In this document: positions 43,584 to 54,400 of the stretch, one piece after another
Layout of the letters: each line of letters begins with the position of its first letter
Position numbering within the stretch: position 1 is the stretch's first letter
Source: Laetiporus sulphureus 93-53
Lineage: Eukaryota; Basidiomycota; Agaricomycetes; Polyporales; Laetiporaceae
Reading direction: 5' to 3'
Assembly: GCF_001632365.1 (NCBI RefSeq)
Contig: NW_024468560.1
Span: 174,388 to 238,387 of the forward strand
Length of the DNA: 64,000 bases
Made by a program: the position numbers and the translations under genes
Notes under the pieces: model-generated
Databases searched by the model: none
The model's input: only the letters and a program-made list of their open reading frames with translations
Told to the model about the DNA's origin: nothing

Positions 43584-45630
43584 AGGATCACCCAAAGACT
43601 GATTGGGTCGGCAACTGGTGCGCTCTATCCCTTAAATTCGGCGCGTATATCGACTCAATTGTTGTTTAGCAACGAGCTGAATGCCGGATATGCCACCGAT
43701 GGCTATGCGCGAGTGGAGGAGACCAGCATCAGTGTGATCACTTTAAGTCCCCATCTGATGATGTCATGAGGTCAGTCTTACAGTCCCATTTCAGCAGCTT
43801 TGGTGTCGGAGAGCTCAGCACGACTTATACTATTGCCGGAGGTGAGTGTTCTGTGAATTAGGTTCGTTCATCGCATTGATGAGCCTTTTAGCATTCTCTG
43901 AGCATGTTCCGTCCTTCACATCGTCCGTGTACCGAGTACTTCGCAGCAGAAGAACAAGCCAATGCTTCTCCATACTCTCGGTGATGGACGGTGTGTGTAC
44001 TTCCTCCTTGGTCAAGGAATCGGGAGTTGACAGACGAGCATAGTGATGATGCATACTTCCGCGCTGCCGGGCAGTTCACCATTGCCGCAACAAGCCTCGA
44101 GTCCAAACTGACGGCTGCTGCCAAGATCGATCGTGTCTTGACTGAATGCGTCGTCCACGTATGCATGCACCCCTTGATTTTGGGCAGGAGTATTCACCAT
44201 GTGCGCTCTTTATAGGCCCGTCCCGTGTACCTTATGCTTTCGACCGACCTCACATACGAACGCATTCCTGCGTATCGCTTGAAGACGCCTCTCCGTGCCG
44301 AGCTACTCGCAAACGATCCTGACGTTGAGGCATTCGCACAGGACAAGATTGTCAGGCTGGTCGACGAGGCTTTGTTGACGCCTGCGCGATCAGACGTGAC
44401 GTGAAGAAGGAAGCTGCTTGAGCTAGTCAAGCGGACGGGATTCCCCGCGTACGCTGCGCCAATGGGCAAGGTCGCTATCTATGAGCAGTACGAGCGATAC
44501 AGAGGAGTATGTCTTCTCCGTCTAGGTTTCTGATCTCAAGGATTTATTGGCGTTGAACAATCTATGTCGTTTGATCAGCTACCCAGAGATCAAGGAAAAG
44601 GTCGGGAATGCGAAATTCATCCTCTCATTTGGTGCGCTCAAGAGCGACTTCAACACTGGTTACTTTACATACCATATCCCTGCGGGCCGGACCATCGAGG
44701 TCCGTCGTTCGTTCCCCTCACTATCCACAGTTCTAATATGATTGCGTGGCACACGTTTAGCTGCACTCCGCGAGCACTACAGTGCAGTTTGCTGGGTTCC
44801 CAGGCATTGGCATGAAGCATCTTCTACCTAAGCTTACTGAATGGTTGCGGCCCATGAAAAAGGGTGCTTTATTGCTCCAGGTGCCGTATTTCAAGTACCT
44901 TTGTCCGAAGGAGGACAACGAAGATATTACGCAGTCCTGGCTGTGACTGCGGATGGGTGAATTCTTCCGTCTGAAGGATATCATCGTTGCAGAGACGGGC
45001 ACGTCTAGCTTTGGTGTGCTCGAGGTGCCATTCCCGTCGGATGCGATGTTCATCAGCCAGATCGTGCGGGGTTCGATCGAGTGAACGGTCGGTGTGACGC
45101 TGGGCTGTGCCCTCGCAGGACAAGGCGAGGACGATCCTGTTTGTTGGTGGTGGCAGTCTGTGTGTCTCAGACTCTTCCAGACCTCAATGTTTCTGTTACT
45201 GATGAATGCTTTCCAGGCAACTCACTGTGCAGGAGCTGTCCGTGATGCTCCGCTCACACATGAAGCCTATCATTTTCGTGCTCAACACAGTGGGTAAACG
45301 ATCGAGAGGTAACCTGCGCAGTATGCAGTGCAAGTACAACGACATCTCAAACAGGTGAGTAAATACCCCGTTCGTGCTATTCGTCCCGATATTCTCATCC
45401 ATTTCACAGGAGATGGACGAAACTGCTCGAGATTCTTGGCAGTGAGGAGGGCAAGACCTGTCAGTCATACGAGATCTCCACAAAGACGGAGGTGTCGAAG
45501 CTGCTGGACGACCCGAAGTTCGCCGCGGCGGAGAAGTTTCAGCTTGTCGAGCTGATTATGGACCCGCACGATGCGCCGCAGGCTCTGAAGCGCCAGGCAG
45601 AGCTCAGCGGCAAGACTAACCGTTACTTCG
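43584..45630 (+). pseudogene. Pyruvate decarboxylase (TPP enzyme), degenerate
   Basis: PDC converts pyruvate to acetaldehyde in the cytosol. After missing 5' exons the order is EDHPKTDWVGNC, NELNAGYATDGYARVEETS (with the TPP-activating Glu), FGVGELS, AFSEHVP, AAGQFTIAATSLESKLTAAA, ARPVYLMLSTDLTYERIP, LVKRTGFPAYAAPMGK, YPEIKEKVGNAKFILSFGAL, FPGIGMKHLLPKLTEWL, MGEFFRLKDIIVAETGTSSF, QLTVQELSV, KYNDISN and FQLVELIMDPHDAPQALK. The Mg/TPP motif GDGS reads GGGS in ILFVGGGSL (near 45150). TGA replaces Trp in SWL[W]LRMGE (near 44945) and in SIE[W]TVGVTLG (near 45082); both fit TGG to TGA. There are several frameshifts (about 43916, 44402, 45160). Nothing of the first 50 residues is seen. Confidence 0.82.
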
Positions 45631-45639
45631 TGGTGTTAC

Positions 45640-45650
45640 GGGGGGGGGGG
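45640..45650. repeat. Poly-G run of 11
   Basis: Eleven consecutive G at the end of the pyruvate decarboxylase relic. Such a run is a likely place for assembly length error. Confidence 0.9.
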
Positions 45651-45815
45651 AGGGTTTGGGCGAGGCTGTCTAATGCGAAAGTTGCACGACGATGCAGAAT
45701 AGAGTCCAGAATTGTAAATGCAGACCGTAGCAAGAGTACCCGCTTTTTGTTGGTCATATACGTTGTACGCATACTAACCAAATCAAACAGTTTCTGAATA
45801 TCATGTCTGCGTTGG

Positions 45816-45871
45816 CCGTGAGTATCCGACCGTGAGTATCCGACCGTGAGTATCCGACCGTGAGTATCCGA
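45816..45871. repeat. Four perfect copies of a 14-bp unit
   Basis: CCGTGAGTATCCGA is repeated four times head to tail without mismatch. Each unit contains GTGAGTAT, a good fungal splice-donor sequence. It may be a slippage-generated minisatellite beside the transposon. Confidence 0.95.
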
Positions 45872-46046
45872 ATTGCTGCCTTGCTCATCCAGTACTCTCC
45901 TACATATTTGATCGTCGCCACTATCCATAGTACCTCACATAAATTGGCAGACTTGTAGGACCGCTGCAGTATCCTCTGTGCACACCGCAACCTCCACTCT
46001 GTTCGACCTGGCGTCTTGGCCGTAGGCTTTGTGAGTAGTTCATCGG

Positions 46047-46288
46047 TTCAACGCGGATCGTGAGGTACAAATGGGCGTTAATTCAATCGTATATGATATC
46101 TGCTGATGCAGCTTGCATGTTGCTTTCACTATAGTATGAACAATCAATCCAGTACGTGACGACAATCTTCAACGCGGATCGTGAGGTACAAATGGGCGTT
46201 AATTCAATCGTATATGATATCTGCTGATGCAGCTTGCATGTTGCTTTCACTATAGTATGAACAATCAATCCAGTACGTGACGACAATC
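46047..46288. repeat. Perfect 121-bp tandem duplication
   Basis: 46047-46167 and 46168-46288 appear identical base for base, beginning TTCAACGCGGATCGTGAGG and ending GTACGTGACGACAATC. Each copy contains CACTATAGTATG, with a CACTA-like start. The identity implies a very recent duplication, or collapse and re-expansion during assembly. Confidence 0.95.
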
Positions 46289-46399
46289 ACCATCATAAGC
46301 CTTTCTCCGTCATTTGTCTCTTACATTGAGATCAGATGGAACAGAGGTTGGTGCATTAGGTGCTTCCGGCCTATCTTCCCGTGGTCAGACGGTTTCTAA

Positions 46400-49300
46400 G
46401 TCTATTATCTCTAATTGAGCTGACGTAACCCATCGGAAATGTTGTAGACGCACCGCATTTGCGAAGAACTGAGCGCAGGCGAGCTCAGCAGCAAACGTCT
46501 CGCGATCGCCTCAAGGCTGAAGGATTAGATGAGTATGGCCAACCTCTCAACGTATGCCCCACAGATCAAGTGCTCAATACGGTGTCGACGGCGCGCGAGC
46601 AAGTAGATTCAGCACCAGCGAGCAACAACGAGTATCATTCTTCATCTCTTGATGCTTTTCAGTCGGCCAGGACGACATTCTCCTCATCAGCAAGCTCTCC
46701 GGCTCATTCCATAATACCTCCTGTCCAGGAAGCGATTGATGATCCTCGCATCGCTCATTCGAGGGCTGATATGGAGTTTTGGACAACATATATTCGTCAT
46801 ACTATCGCTTTATTCAGCTTCTCATCACCCCTCACGTTTATTTTGAACCCAATGGGTGCAGACGAATGCGTTCCAAGAAGGGCAGATCAGATCACGCGTG
46901 CCAATGCTGGGCCCTGTCTATTGGATGTCGATTGCAGAAGTAATCTTCCTTTTCTCGAACATGAGAACTGGATCATATCTACGATTGCTGGCCTGCAAGC
47001 CGATCATCAACTTCATAATGACAGTCAACTCAACCATCGACAGACAGAGCTCGTCGACTGTCTCCATCAAGAGTTAAGTTGGTTGGAGCATTACCGATCA
47101 CAGGAATGGAATAGACAGCGAATGCCTGTTGCCGCTGCTCCTGCTTTTGCTACAAAAACCAGCATTCATGTTGACACCAGTGAGTCCTGTATCGAATCGT
47201 AATGCACTCCCGTGCTCATAAATACATTCTACAGCGCCTTATTTCAACATCTACGATCGTCACATGAGCCCACTCGTTTTCGCATACTGCATTGTCGCTC
47301 TTATTATGAGCCTACTGCAAAGGCTTCCCCGTAGAGGAAGCAAAATACTGTTGGCCGGCCTACGAACTATTGTGCGACTCTCATTGACTCACGAAAGGGG
47401 CAGGTCCACTGACGAGCACCACACAATCTTGGAGGAGCTATCGAAAGACATTCGCACTATACTCCACCGCTTCGACCTCAATCCACGTACACATGCCTAT
47501 GCCTGTTGTCCGAACTGCTTTGCACTCCATGAACGCCAATCTTGCCCCCAGTCTTGCACTCATCAAGAAACCTCTGAAAGCAACCCATGTGGAGCCAAGT
47601 TGTGGCGCACTCGGACAATCAGGGGGAAACAGTTTGCATTCCCCAGTAAGGTCTTTCTATATCAAGACATGAAGGAATGGATGGCGCGACTACTCTCCCG
47701 TGATGGGATCGAGAAAGCTATGGATAGTGCCAACGAGCGCGCCCAGGCAGGCCCAAAGCATAAACAGGCAGACATCTGGGATGCACGGGTGTTCCAGACG
47801 TTCAAGGGCCCGGATGGCATACGACCGTTTGTGGATGCCCCTTCCAACGAGGGAAGATATTTATTCAGCCTGTCTGTCGATGGATTCAACCCTTTTCATA
47901 TGAAGATCGGGAAGCAGAAGAGCTCCGTCACAGGAATATATATGGTGTGCCTGAACTTGCCTCCTCATCTGCGTTATTTGCCCGAGAACACTTTCCTCGT
48001 GGGCATCATTCCTGGGCCAACAAAGTCATCCCTGGAGCAGATCAATCACTTCTTGAGACCCCTCGTCGATGACCTTCTCACGTTTTGGAACGCCGGAGTG
48101 TTCTATACTCGCACAGCTGCATATCCCTTGGGACGGCTTGTACGATGTGCACTCATACCGTTGATCTGTGATCTTCCAGCAGCACGACAGGTGTCCGGTC
48201 ATGGCGCTCACAGTTCTACGTACTTTTGCAGTTTCTGCAAATTGAGACTTGACCAAATCGAAAACCTTAATCCGAGCACATGGCCGAAGCGCGACCCCAG
48301 GGAGCATCGCAGGCATGCGGAGGAATGGCAAGCGGCTACGAACGCGGAAGCGCGTGCCAGTATTTTCAGAAAACATGGAGTTCGTTGGTCTGAGTTGCTC
48401 CGTTTGCCATATTGGGATCCTATCGCATTCACTATCATCGACACGATGCACAACCATTACTTAGGTTTGCTCAAAACACATTGCAGGGAAATCTGGGGAA
48501 TGAATGTTGATATCGAGGATGGCGACGGCACCTACGTTCACGACTACAAGACACCTCCTCGCCCATCGGATGTAGAGTTGAATGAAGGCATGCAGCGCCT
48601 GTACAATGGTACTGTCAAGGAACTAGCTGGATGCAGGAAAAATGTGCTTTGGCACCTGTGCTTCGAGCACGATCTTCAGCGGGCAAAGAAGAAGAAGCAG
48701 TTGCTGGACAATCTAGTAAGATGGGTGAGGCACACAGTACATCATTGTGACGGGGAGCTTTGCTTACAGCATTACTTGCAGCGAGTGCAAACTGGCTACG
48801 GCATCGCTGAGAGCACTAACGCTCCAAATCCTTCTGACGAGAATCACAAATCGACATCGCCATCCCCTATAGACGTGCAGATTAAGAAAGCAGAACAGAG
48901 TCTGAAGAGAGGTAGTCAACCGAAAACGATCGCTCGATCTCCAAAGGCGGTATTAGTTGCCATGTGTACCGCGCGGGATTTAGATACTTCTGGAGTTAAA
49001 GCTGTGCTTGCTGGCCGGTTGGTGGAATGGGTAGGTATTTAGCTTGCTCTTTCAGGTAGCATTGTGTAGATGATGTATTCCACCACCAAAAAAGCAACTC
49101 CATGCCGGGCCAAGCAAGAATGTAAGCGAGAGACTCAGCTTTTATCGATTTTCCTTGCTCAAATTCTGTTAGGAAAATAGCACGTCTCCCCCAACCCCAG
49201 TGGGGGCAGGAGTGAGTACTCTCTCCAATACGTCACCTCACACTGAGTATGCATACTGCTCCAACAGTCAACATCTGCGACAGCCACGATGGTGAGTGAT

Positions 49301-50920
49301 CGGCGGCTACCACAAGTTCCACTCACATATCATTGACCAGCTCACAGCGTCCACACACCATCGTAAATCGAGCAATAGGGACGCTTCTAGTGTAGTTTTG
49401 GGCCGCGACACGCTCACACAGGTTCACGAGGATATGAAAAGGACTCAGCTACCTTCATGGATTAGCCCTGCACCGTCCAATATCGGCAGCGAACAGAGGG
49501 GGAAACTATCTGCGGATCAATGGTTTTCAGCCTGTTCTATCCATCTTCCAGTGACATTGGTGCGGCTATGGGGACATGAGCAGGGAAGAAAACAGAAGAT
49601 GCTGGAGAATTATATGGATCTGCTAACAGCTGTGATAGTTTGCAGCATGCGGGAAACATCGCATGAACACATCCTCGTCTATAATGCGTCATTGATGCGA
49701 TATTTACGAAGCTTGAAGGAGCTGTACAAGGAAGCTGAAATCAAACCCAACCATCATGTTGCCGTACATGTCGGTGAATTTCTTCAAGCATTTGGCCCAG
49801 TTCACTCAATACGCACATTCTTCTCCGAACGGATGAACTACCTCCTCATGAGGCAAAATACGAGTGGCAAGTTTGGTGAGTTGTGATACACTTGTCAACT
49901 CACCACGCTTTTACTAATTTCATTTAAAACCTGTGCAGGAGAACTCGAACTGACATACTTGAACCATGCATGTCGTGCATCTAATTTACGGGGCCTAATA
50001 CAACGGGATGGTGTTCGTCAAATCACAGAGGAGTTGGTCGGAGTATATGATGCTGTGTATCATGAGGATCGCAGGGGCACCAGGCTGCGAGACTCGGTCA
50101 TGATCAATGCATCTCCACTTGGAGTGCATGGAAAGCGCACAAAGGCGATGACCATATCAGATGCAGAATTCGAAGCATTGTTGCATCTGCTGAATTTGGA
50201 ACTCGGACAGGAAATATATGTCGATGTGCGGTCGCTGCGCATTGTTCCAGGCCGCGTACACATTCGCAACTCGGTAATCTCATGCAAGAAGATATTCATC
50301 AATGGTGTAACATATCGCCCCTACTCAGCGTCGCCGAATGACAGTAACGTCGTCTTTACCCATCCCCAGATCAGGGTTTCACGGGCAGGAAGGGTCAAAC
50401 AGATCTTCACGCATACGAGGCATGATACTCAAGGCCACGAGATCCAGGAATCATTTCTCATTGTAGAGTGCCTCCAGGAGCTAACGGAGACCGATCTTGT
50501 CCATGATCCATACCGCCGCTTTCTGCACGCAGGCGGACGGTTATGCTATGATTCATATCTGGCAGATGTCATAGTGATACGGCCTACAAGGGTGATATCT
50601 CACTTTGCCAAGACTCCTATGATAGTCCCTGGAATATCAAGATCCTGCGTACATGTGCTAGCTCTTGATCGGGTGCGTGACATATGGTGCCAATTTTTGG
50701 GCCCATTAAACTCTCACTCCTTCATGAATATGCAGATGCTGGACCTGGTCTCTCCGATGCCGGATTCTGATGAGGAGGCGGAAGGTGAAGGTGGAGAGGA
50801 TGATGGGCCCATTGAATTCTGGGAGACTCTAGCAGGGTGATATGATGATGATCACTGTTACGAGACGTCTGTCGCACCTGGTTTCTCATATAATCGAAAT
50901 ATATCATGAGCATCCAAGCC
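46400..50920 (+). mobile_element. CACTA/EnSpm-type DNA transposon carrying a Tnp2-family transposase; ends not resolved
   Basis: The element separates the pyruvate decarboxylase relic (ends about 45630) from a chitin synthase scrap (starts about 50957). Its coding exons (described separately) are intact. I could not fix termini: CACTA occurs in the 121-bp duplicated block (about 46132 and 46253) and TAGTG near 51413, but the matching inverted repeat extends only about six bases and no three-base target duplication is evident. The boundaries given are those of the likely coding element with a little flank. Confidence 0.6.
46459..50840 (+). CDS. Tnp2-family transposase, multi-exon and open throughout
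   Basis: Exons run about 46459-47179, 47237-49030, then 49270-49293 (short), 49347-49880 and 49940-50840, with GT-AG introns of 50-60 nt in most cases. A basic N-terminus (RRTERRRAQQQTSRDRLKAE) precedes a Cys/His cluster (CCPNCFALHERQSCPQSC), then the Tnp2 core: LFSLSVDGFNPFHMKIGKQK, GIYMVCLNLPPHLRYLPENT, LVGIIPGPTKSSLEQINHFL, FCSFCKLRL and FTIIDTMHNHYLGLLK. The last exons contain MENYMDLL-like helices and FSERMNYLLMRQNTSGKFGE, ending in an acidic tail (SDEEAEGEGGEDD) at TGA 50838-50840. The Asp residues of VDGFNP and IIDTMHNH are plausible DDE catalytic residues. The start codon is uncertain because the first frame has no ATG before RRTERR; a short upstream exon ending near the acceptor at 46447 may supply it. 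Clean frames mean the element is young. Confidence 0.8.
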
Positions 50921-50956
50921 TGTGCCTTAATGTCAATGATGCTGCAAGCACAACAT

Positions 50957-51253
50957 CGTCGGGCACTGATGGAAGAACCCGCCGGCGCAGCTTCTTGGGT
51001 CAGCAGGCATGACGAACACTGTCTCGGACTCTCAATTTTCTGAACGCCCGTGCTGCCATTCTGCTTCCTTCACTCGAGGAGGACGTCATCGACGAGAAAA
51101 ACCTGGACAATGAGGAGCCTTTGGAAACCGCCGTCTTCGCGAATGGCCCTCCTTGCATAGCGGGCGAGTTCTGCAGTGCATTAGACACGCTGTTTGAGAC
51201 GCTGGATGAAACTCAGTCATGGTACATCTTCTGCATCAATACGAACAATTCAC
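50957..51253 (+). pseudogene. Myosin-motor chitin synthase fragment
   Basis: Frames read EEPAGAASWVSRHDEHCLGL, then after a one-base shift LEEDVIDEKNLDNEEPLETA, IAGEFCSALDTLFETLDETQ and SWYIFCINTNNSQLP. The last block matches the CINPNxSQLPNQ segment of the degenerate myosin head in class V/VII fungal chitin synthases, which move chitin synthase vesicles and make cell-wall chitin. After SQLP the match stops. Less than 100 residues of a protein of nearly 2000 remain. Confidence 0.55.
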
Positions 51254-52356
51254 AGTTACCGGAATCAACGCGTATTGCGTTGGCCCTATGTATGATTATC
51301 CAATTTCTTTCGAAGCGAGTCGTGGTGGCATCCTTCGGAGACCGCACGCGGCTTATTGAACCTACTTCTCAAACCTGAGTTGCTATTGATTCAGGAACTT
51401 AAGACAAGTGAATAGTGACCTAGCCGAGTCTAACACGTCTAGAACGACTAATCAGATATAGAGTACGCGTCTGACAATGGCATGAATCGTGAGTGATCTG
51501 GGTCGACGAGGGGCCCGAATAACGCATTGAGAGATCGGGTCGTGATTAGGATTGCCAGGTGGTCATGAATTGCGACGACTGCATGCATAGAAGCGCATAT
51601 ATCAGCTCGCTGCCACCGCACGCTCAGAAGACGCGATTCAAAGCATCGGCGGCATTCGTGGACTGCAATCAATGGCGACAGCTCAAACCATGGTCCACGG
51701 ATGGAGAAATGCTGGGGCTGCCACAACGGCCACGCACTGATGACATTCTGCACACCCAGCTTTGGTATACGACCGTCGACAATTTGTGGCCTTCATATGC
51801 ATGAAACTGGCTGAAATCCATCAGCGGGCCCCCTTGGAGCAGTCAAAGAAACAATACACCCGTCCGAGCATTGCTACGGCCGGCACGCCTGCGCCTGGCC
51901 CGAATAGGCCAAATGCCAGTGCACTCCAGTGCCCAGGCACTGTGCATTATGGTAAGCAATGATCGTGAGCAGCTCGGGTTCGCGTAATACGCACTGAGGA
52001 ACAGGAGTGAGTTTCACTTGCGCGAGGGCGTTCGCGAGCTCTGCAGGCCGGTCCGCGCACAGCTTACCTTCCGACTCGGACGAGCTCATTGACGCGTCGT
52101 CGAGATGGGTGACGGAGTGATCCTGCGAGGACATACAAGTCAATGGACGGGCTAAGGAGCGAACTGTTAATGCATACCTCGTCGACGTGTTCCTACGGTG
52201 GAGATATGATACGATCAGCCTTCACAGTGGCGACGATATACGTAGACGTGTGATGCACCTTCTCGGACTCCTCCAGAAGCTTGCTCAAGTTCTGTCTGCC
52301 GACTTGCAGGCCATGCTGGTTCGTCAGCGTCAACTTTGACGTCGGCGAGCGCACGT
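51254..52356. other. Stretch without a supported gene
   Basis: Short unrecognised frames only. A plus-strand 81-codon frame at 51559-51804 and a minus-strand 89-codon frame at 52143-51874 have no motif. The missing 5' half of the flavin monooxygenase, including its GxGxxG FAD motif, is not present here. Confidence 0.4.
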
Positions 52357-53064
52357 GGCAGAAAGCGGTTGAAGACTGGCAGTGGAGAACGAAGAAAGTC
52401 GGCGTCATCGGCTCGGTCAGTATTCACTTTTGCATAACGGCTACTGTGCTGGAAAGTGCATGTCTGGCAGGGCTCGAGTGTGATTCAAACTGTTGCAGCG
52501 CTACAACCGCACGTCGGTAGGATGGTTCAGTTCGTGCGTGGGAAGACTTGGGTTTCGCCGCCATTCACTCGACAGAAGCTGGGAGAGCTCCTTCAGCGTG
52601 ACACGGATGCTGAGAACTGTAGGTTATTTTTGTTCATAGTTATGTCGGGTCTTACACTGACATCAAAGCAGTTGAATTCAGTCAGGCGGACAAGGAGGCA
52701 TTCAAGGACGAAGAGGTGTACAAGCAATTCCGGCATGAATTGGAATCTGCGCTTCAAGTATGCTCTGATGATTGTCATCTGCACGTACGGGGTCAATTGA
52801 TGCCCCTACTATCTAGTCCGACCACTGTGTCACTCTGCGAGGTAGCACGCGACAGACAAAGGCACGTCAGGAACTCACGGAGAACATGAGGAAGAAGTTA
52901 TGGAAGAAACCGTGGATTTTGGATCACTGTATGCATGCTTTCGGTTCTAGATGACCTGTGATAATGATTGCGGTGCGCTAGTGCTTCCCGATTTTGGGGT
53001 CTCATGCAGGCGATTGACACCTGGACCTGGATACTTGGAGGTATTGTGTGAGGATAACGTACGC

Positions 53065-54400
53065 GATAAATCACCTCACGTCAGACTTGACAGTGATGAA
53101 CGCGTATGGTGTAGCGCAAAGGTTCTGAGCATAGATCGCAAGGACATAAGTTCTTGTGCGCTATCGAGCCATCCCATGATGAGCTGCCCTCTCCTTGTCC
53201 AGGAAACGGCTCAGCGTATGAGTGGAATCCACCAATGTCCTCCTCGAGCGGCTGGGTGTGCACTGTGAGAATGCTCCTAGCAAGGTTTTTAAACGTGTCA
53301 CGCAGGTTGATGAGATTTGTGCATGCTGTCCTCGCTGGCCAAATATGTAGAGCCATCCACCGCCTCACTTGGCTCGTTCAAGTTCTCGCCATGTGGGCAG
53401 AGGGAGCACTTGATGCAGAGGCAAGCACGAGGAATGTGAGCCGGATGAACACACTGACGCATGCACCAATCTCTGACAGGGAACAAGAAGTGGTGTGGCG
53501 CAGCAGATGGGAGGTGCAATGGGGACCGCGCGGTGCATGAAGGAATATCTGAATCGAGGTGCAAGTCACGTGACCTTCGTCCAACGTGAGCAACTCCACC
53601 CTCTTCAAGCACCTGTGGGATGCGGCGGGCAAACAGTGCAGGATGGTGTGGAGACTGTGCTGTGCTGTGGAGAGCACGATGCATGGGCGGCGGAGAAATG
53701 ATCTGGAGCCAGACGTAAGTCACGTGACCTTTATCCTACGCGACAAACTCCTGCGGGATGCGGTGGGTGGAGGATGAGTGACCGGTAAGACTGGTGAGTT
53801 CAGACCAAGGCCATCGGGAACACTGATAGCAAGTGAGCTTGGGAGCGACCAGAGCAAAGAGGGCATCAACGCACCTGTAAGAACATGTGCGAGTCCACAG
53901 GTGAGAAAGTAGCCTAGGGGTGATGCAAAAAGAGATGGGAGAGATGGCATATCCTTTGCACCAGGTTTGAGGGAAATGCTTTTTTTGGCTGGCCCGCACA
54001 GGTCAAAGGCATACAATGACTTGTCCATGCGGTTTCTCTCGAAGAGAAGCCACACCGGGGGTCTGAGGCATACTCTGACACTATCCCGGTGGTGCCTTTG
54101 CAAAAACCCCCTCCCCTGACAAAAGGGCAGCAGAGGTGACGATGGTGACGCAGAGGCGGCAAGGACGGCGGCGGTGACGATGGCGGTGACGCAGAGGCGG
54201 CAAGGACGGCGGCGGTGACGCAGAGGTGACGCAGAGGTGGCGAGGACGGCGGCGGTGATGCAGAGGCGACGATGGCGAGGTGACGCGGCTCCACCGATGA
54301 AAATTTTCACGGGCGGTTATCCGAAAATCAAAAAGAAAACAGAAATTCCCAGTCAGGATTATCAATTACCCACAATGGTAACTCAAAAATGCTGCGGTTA
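53065..54400. other. About 1.3 kb of foreign DNA inside the monooxygenase gene
   Basis: The insert has no match to the host gene. It contains two 10-bp palindromes GTCACGTGAC (53565-53574 and 53719-53728), each within a shared AAGTCACGTGACCTT, and a GC-rich minisatellite near its 3' end. No transposase frame is visible, so a non-autonomous element or an expanded intron are both possible. Confidence 0.55.
54128..54296. repeat. GC-rich minisatellite of GCAGAGGYGRC/GGACGGCGGCGGTGA blocks
   Basis: Imperfect 8- to 30-bp units built from GACGCAGAGG and AAGGACGGCGGCGGTGAC are repeated about five times. The purine strand is very G-rich, so the array could form unusual structures. Confidence 0.8.

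Noticed and set aside
46130..51417. CACTA...TAGTG as transposon termini
   Set aside because: The inverted match is only about six bases, there is no three-base target duplication, and the right-hand TAGTG lies beyond the chitin synthase scrap.
53914..54310. Long minus-strand frames across the minisatellite
   Set aside because: They simply translate the GC-rich tandem repeat (Ala/Ser/Pro/Arg-rich) and have no independent support.
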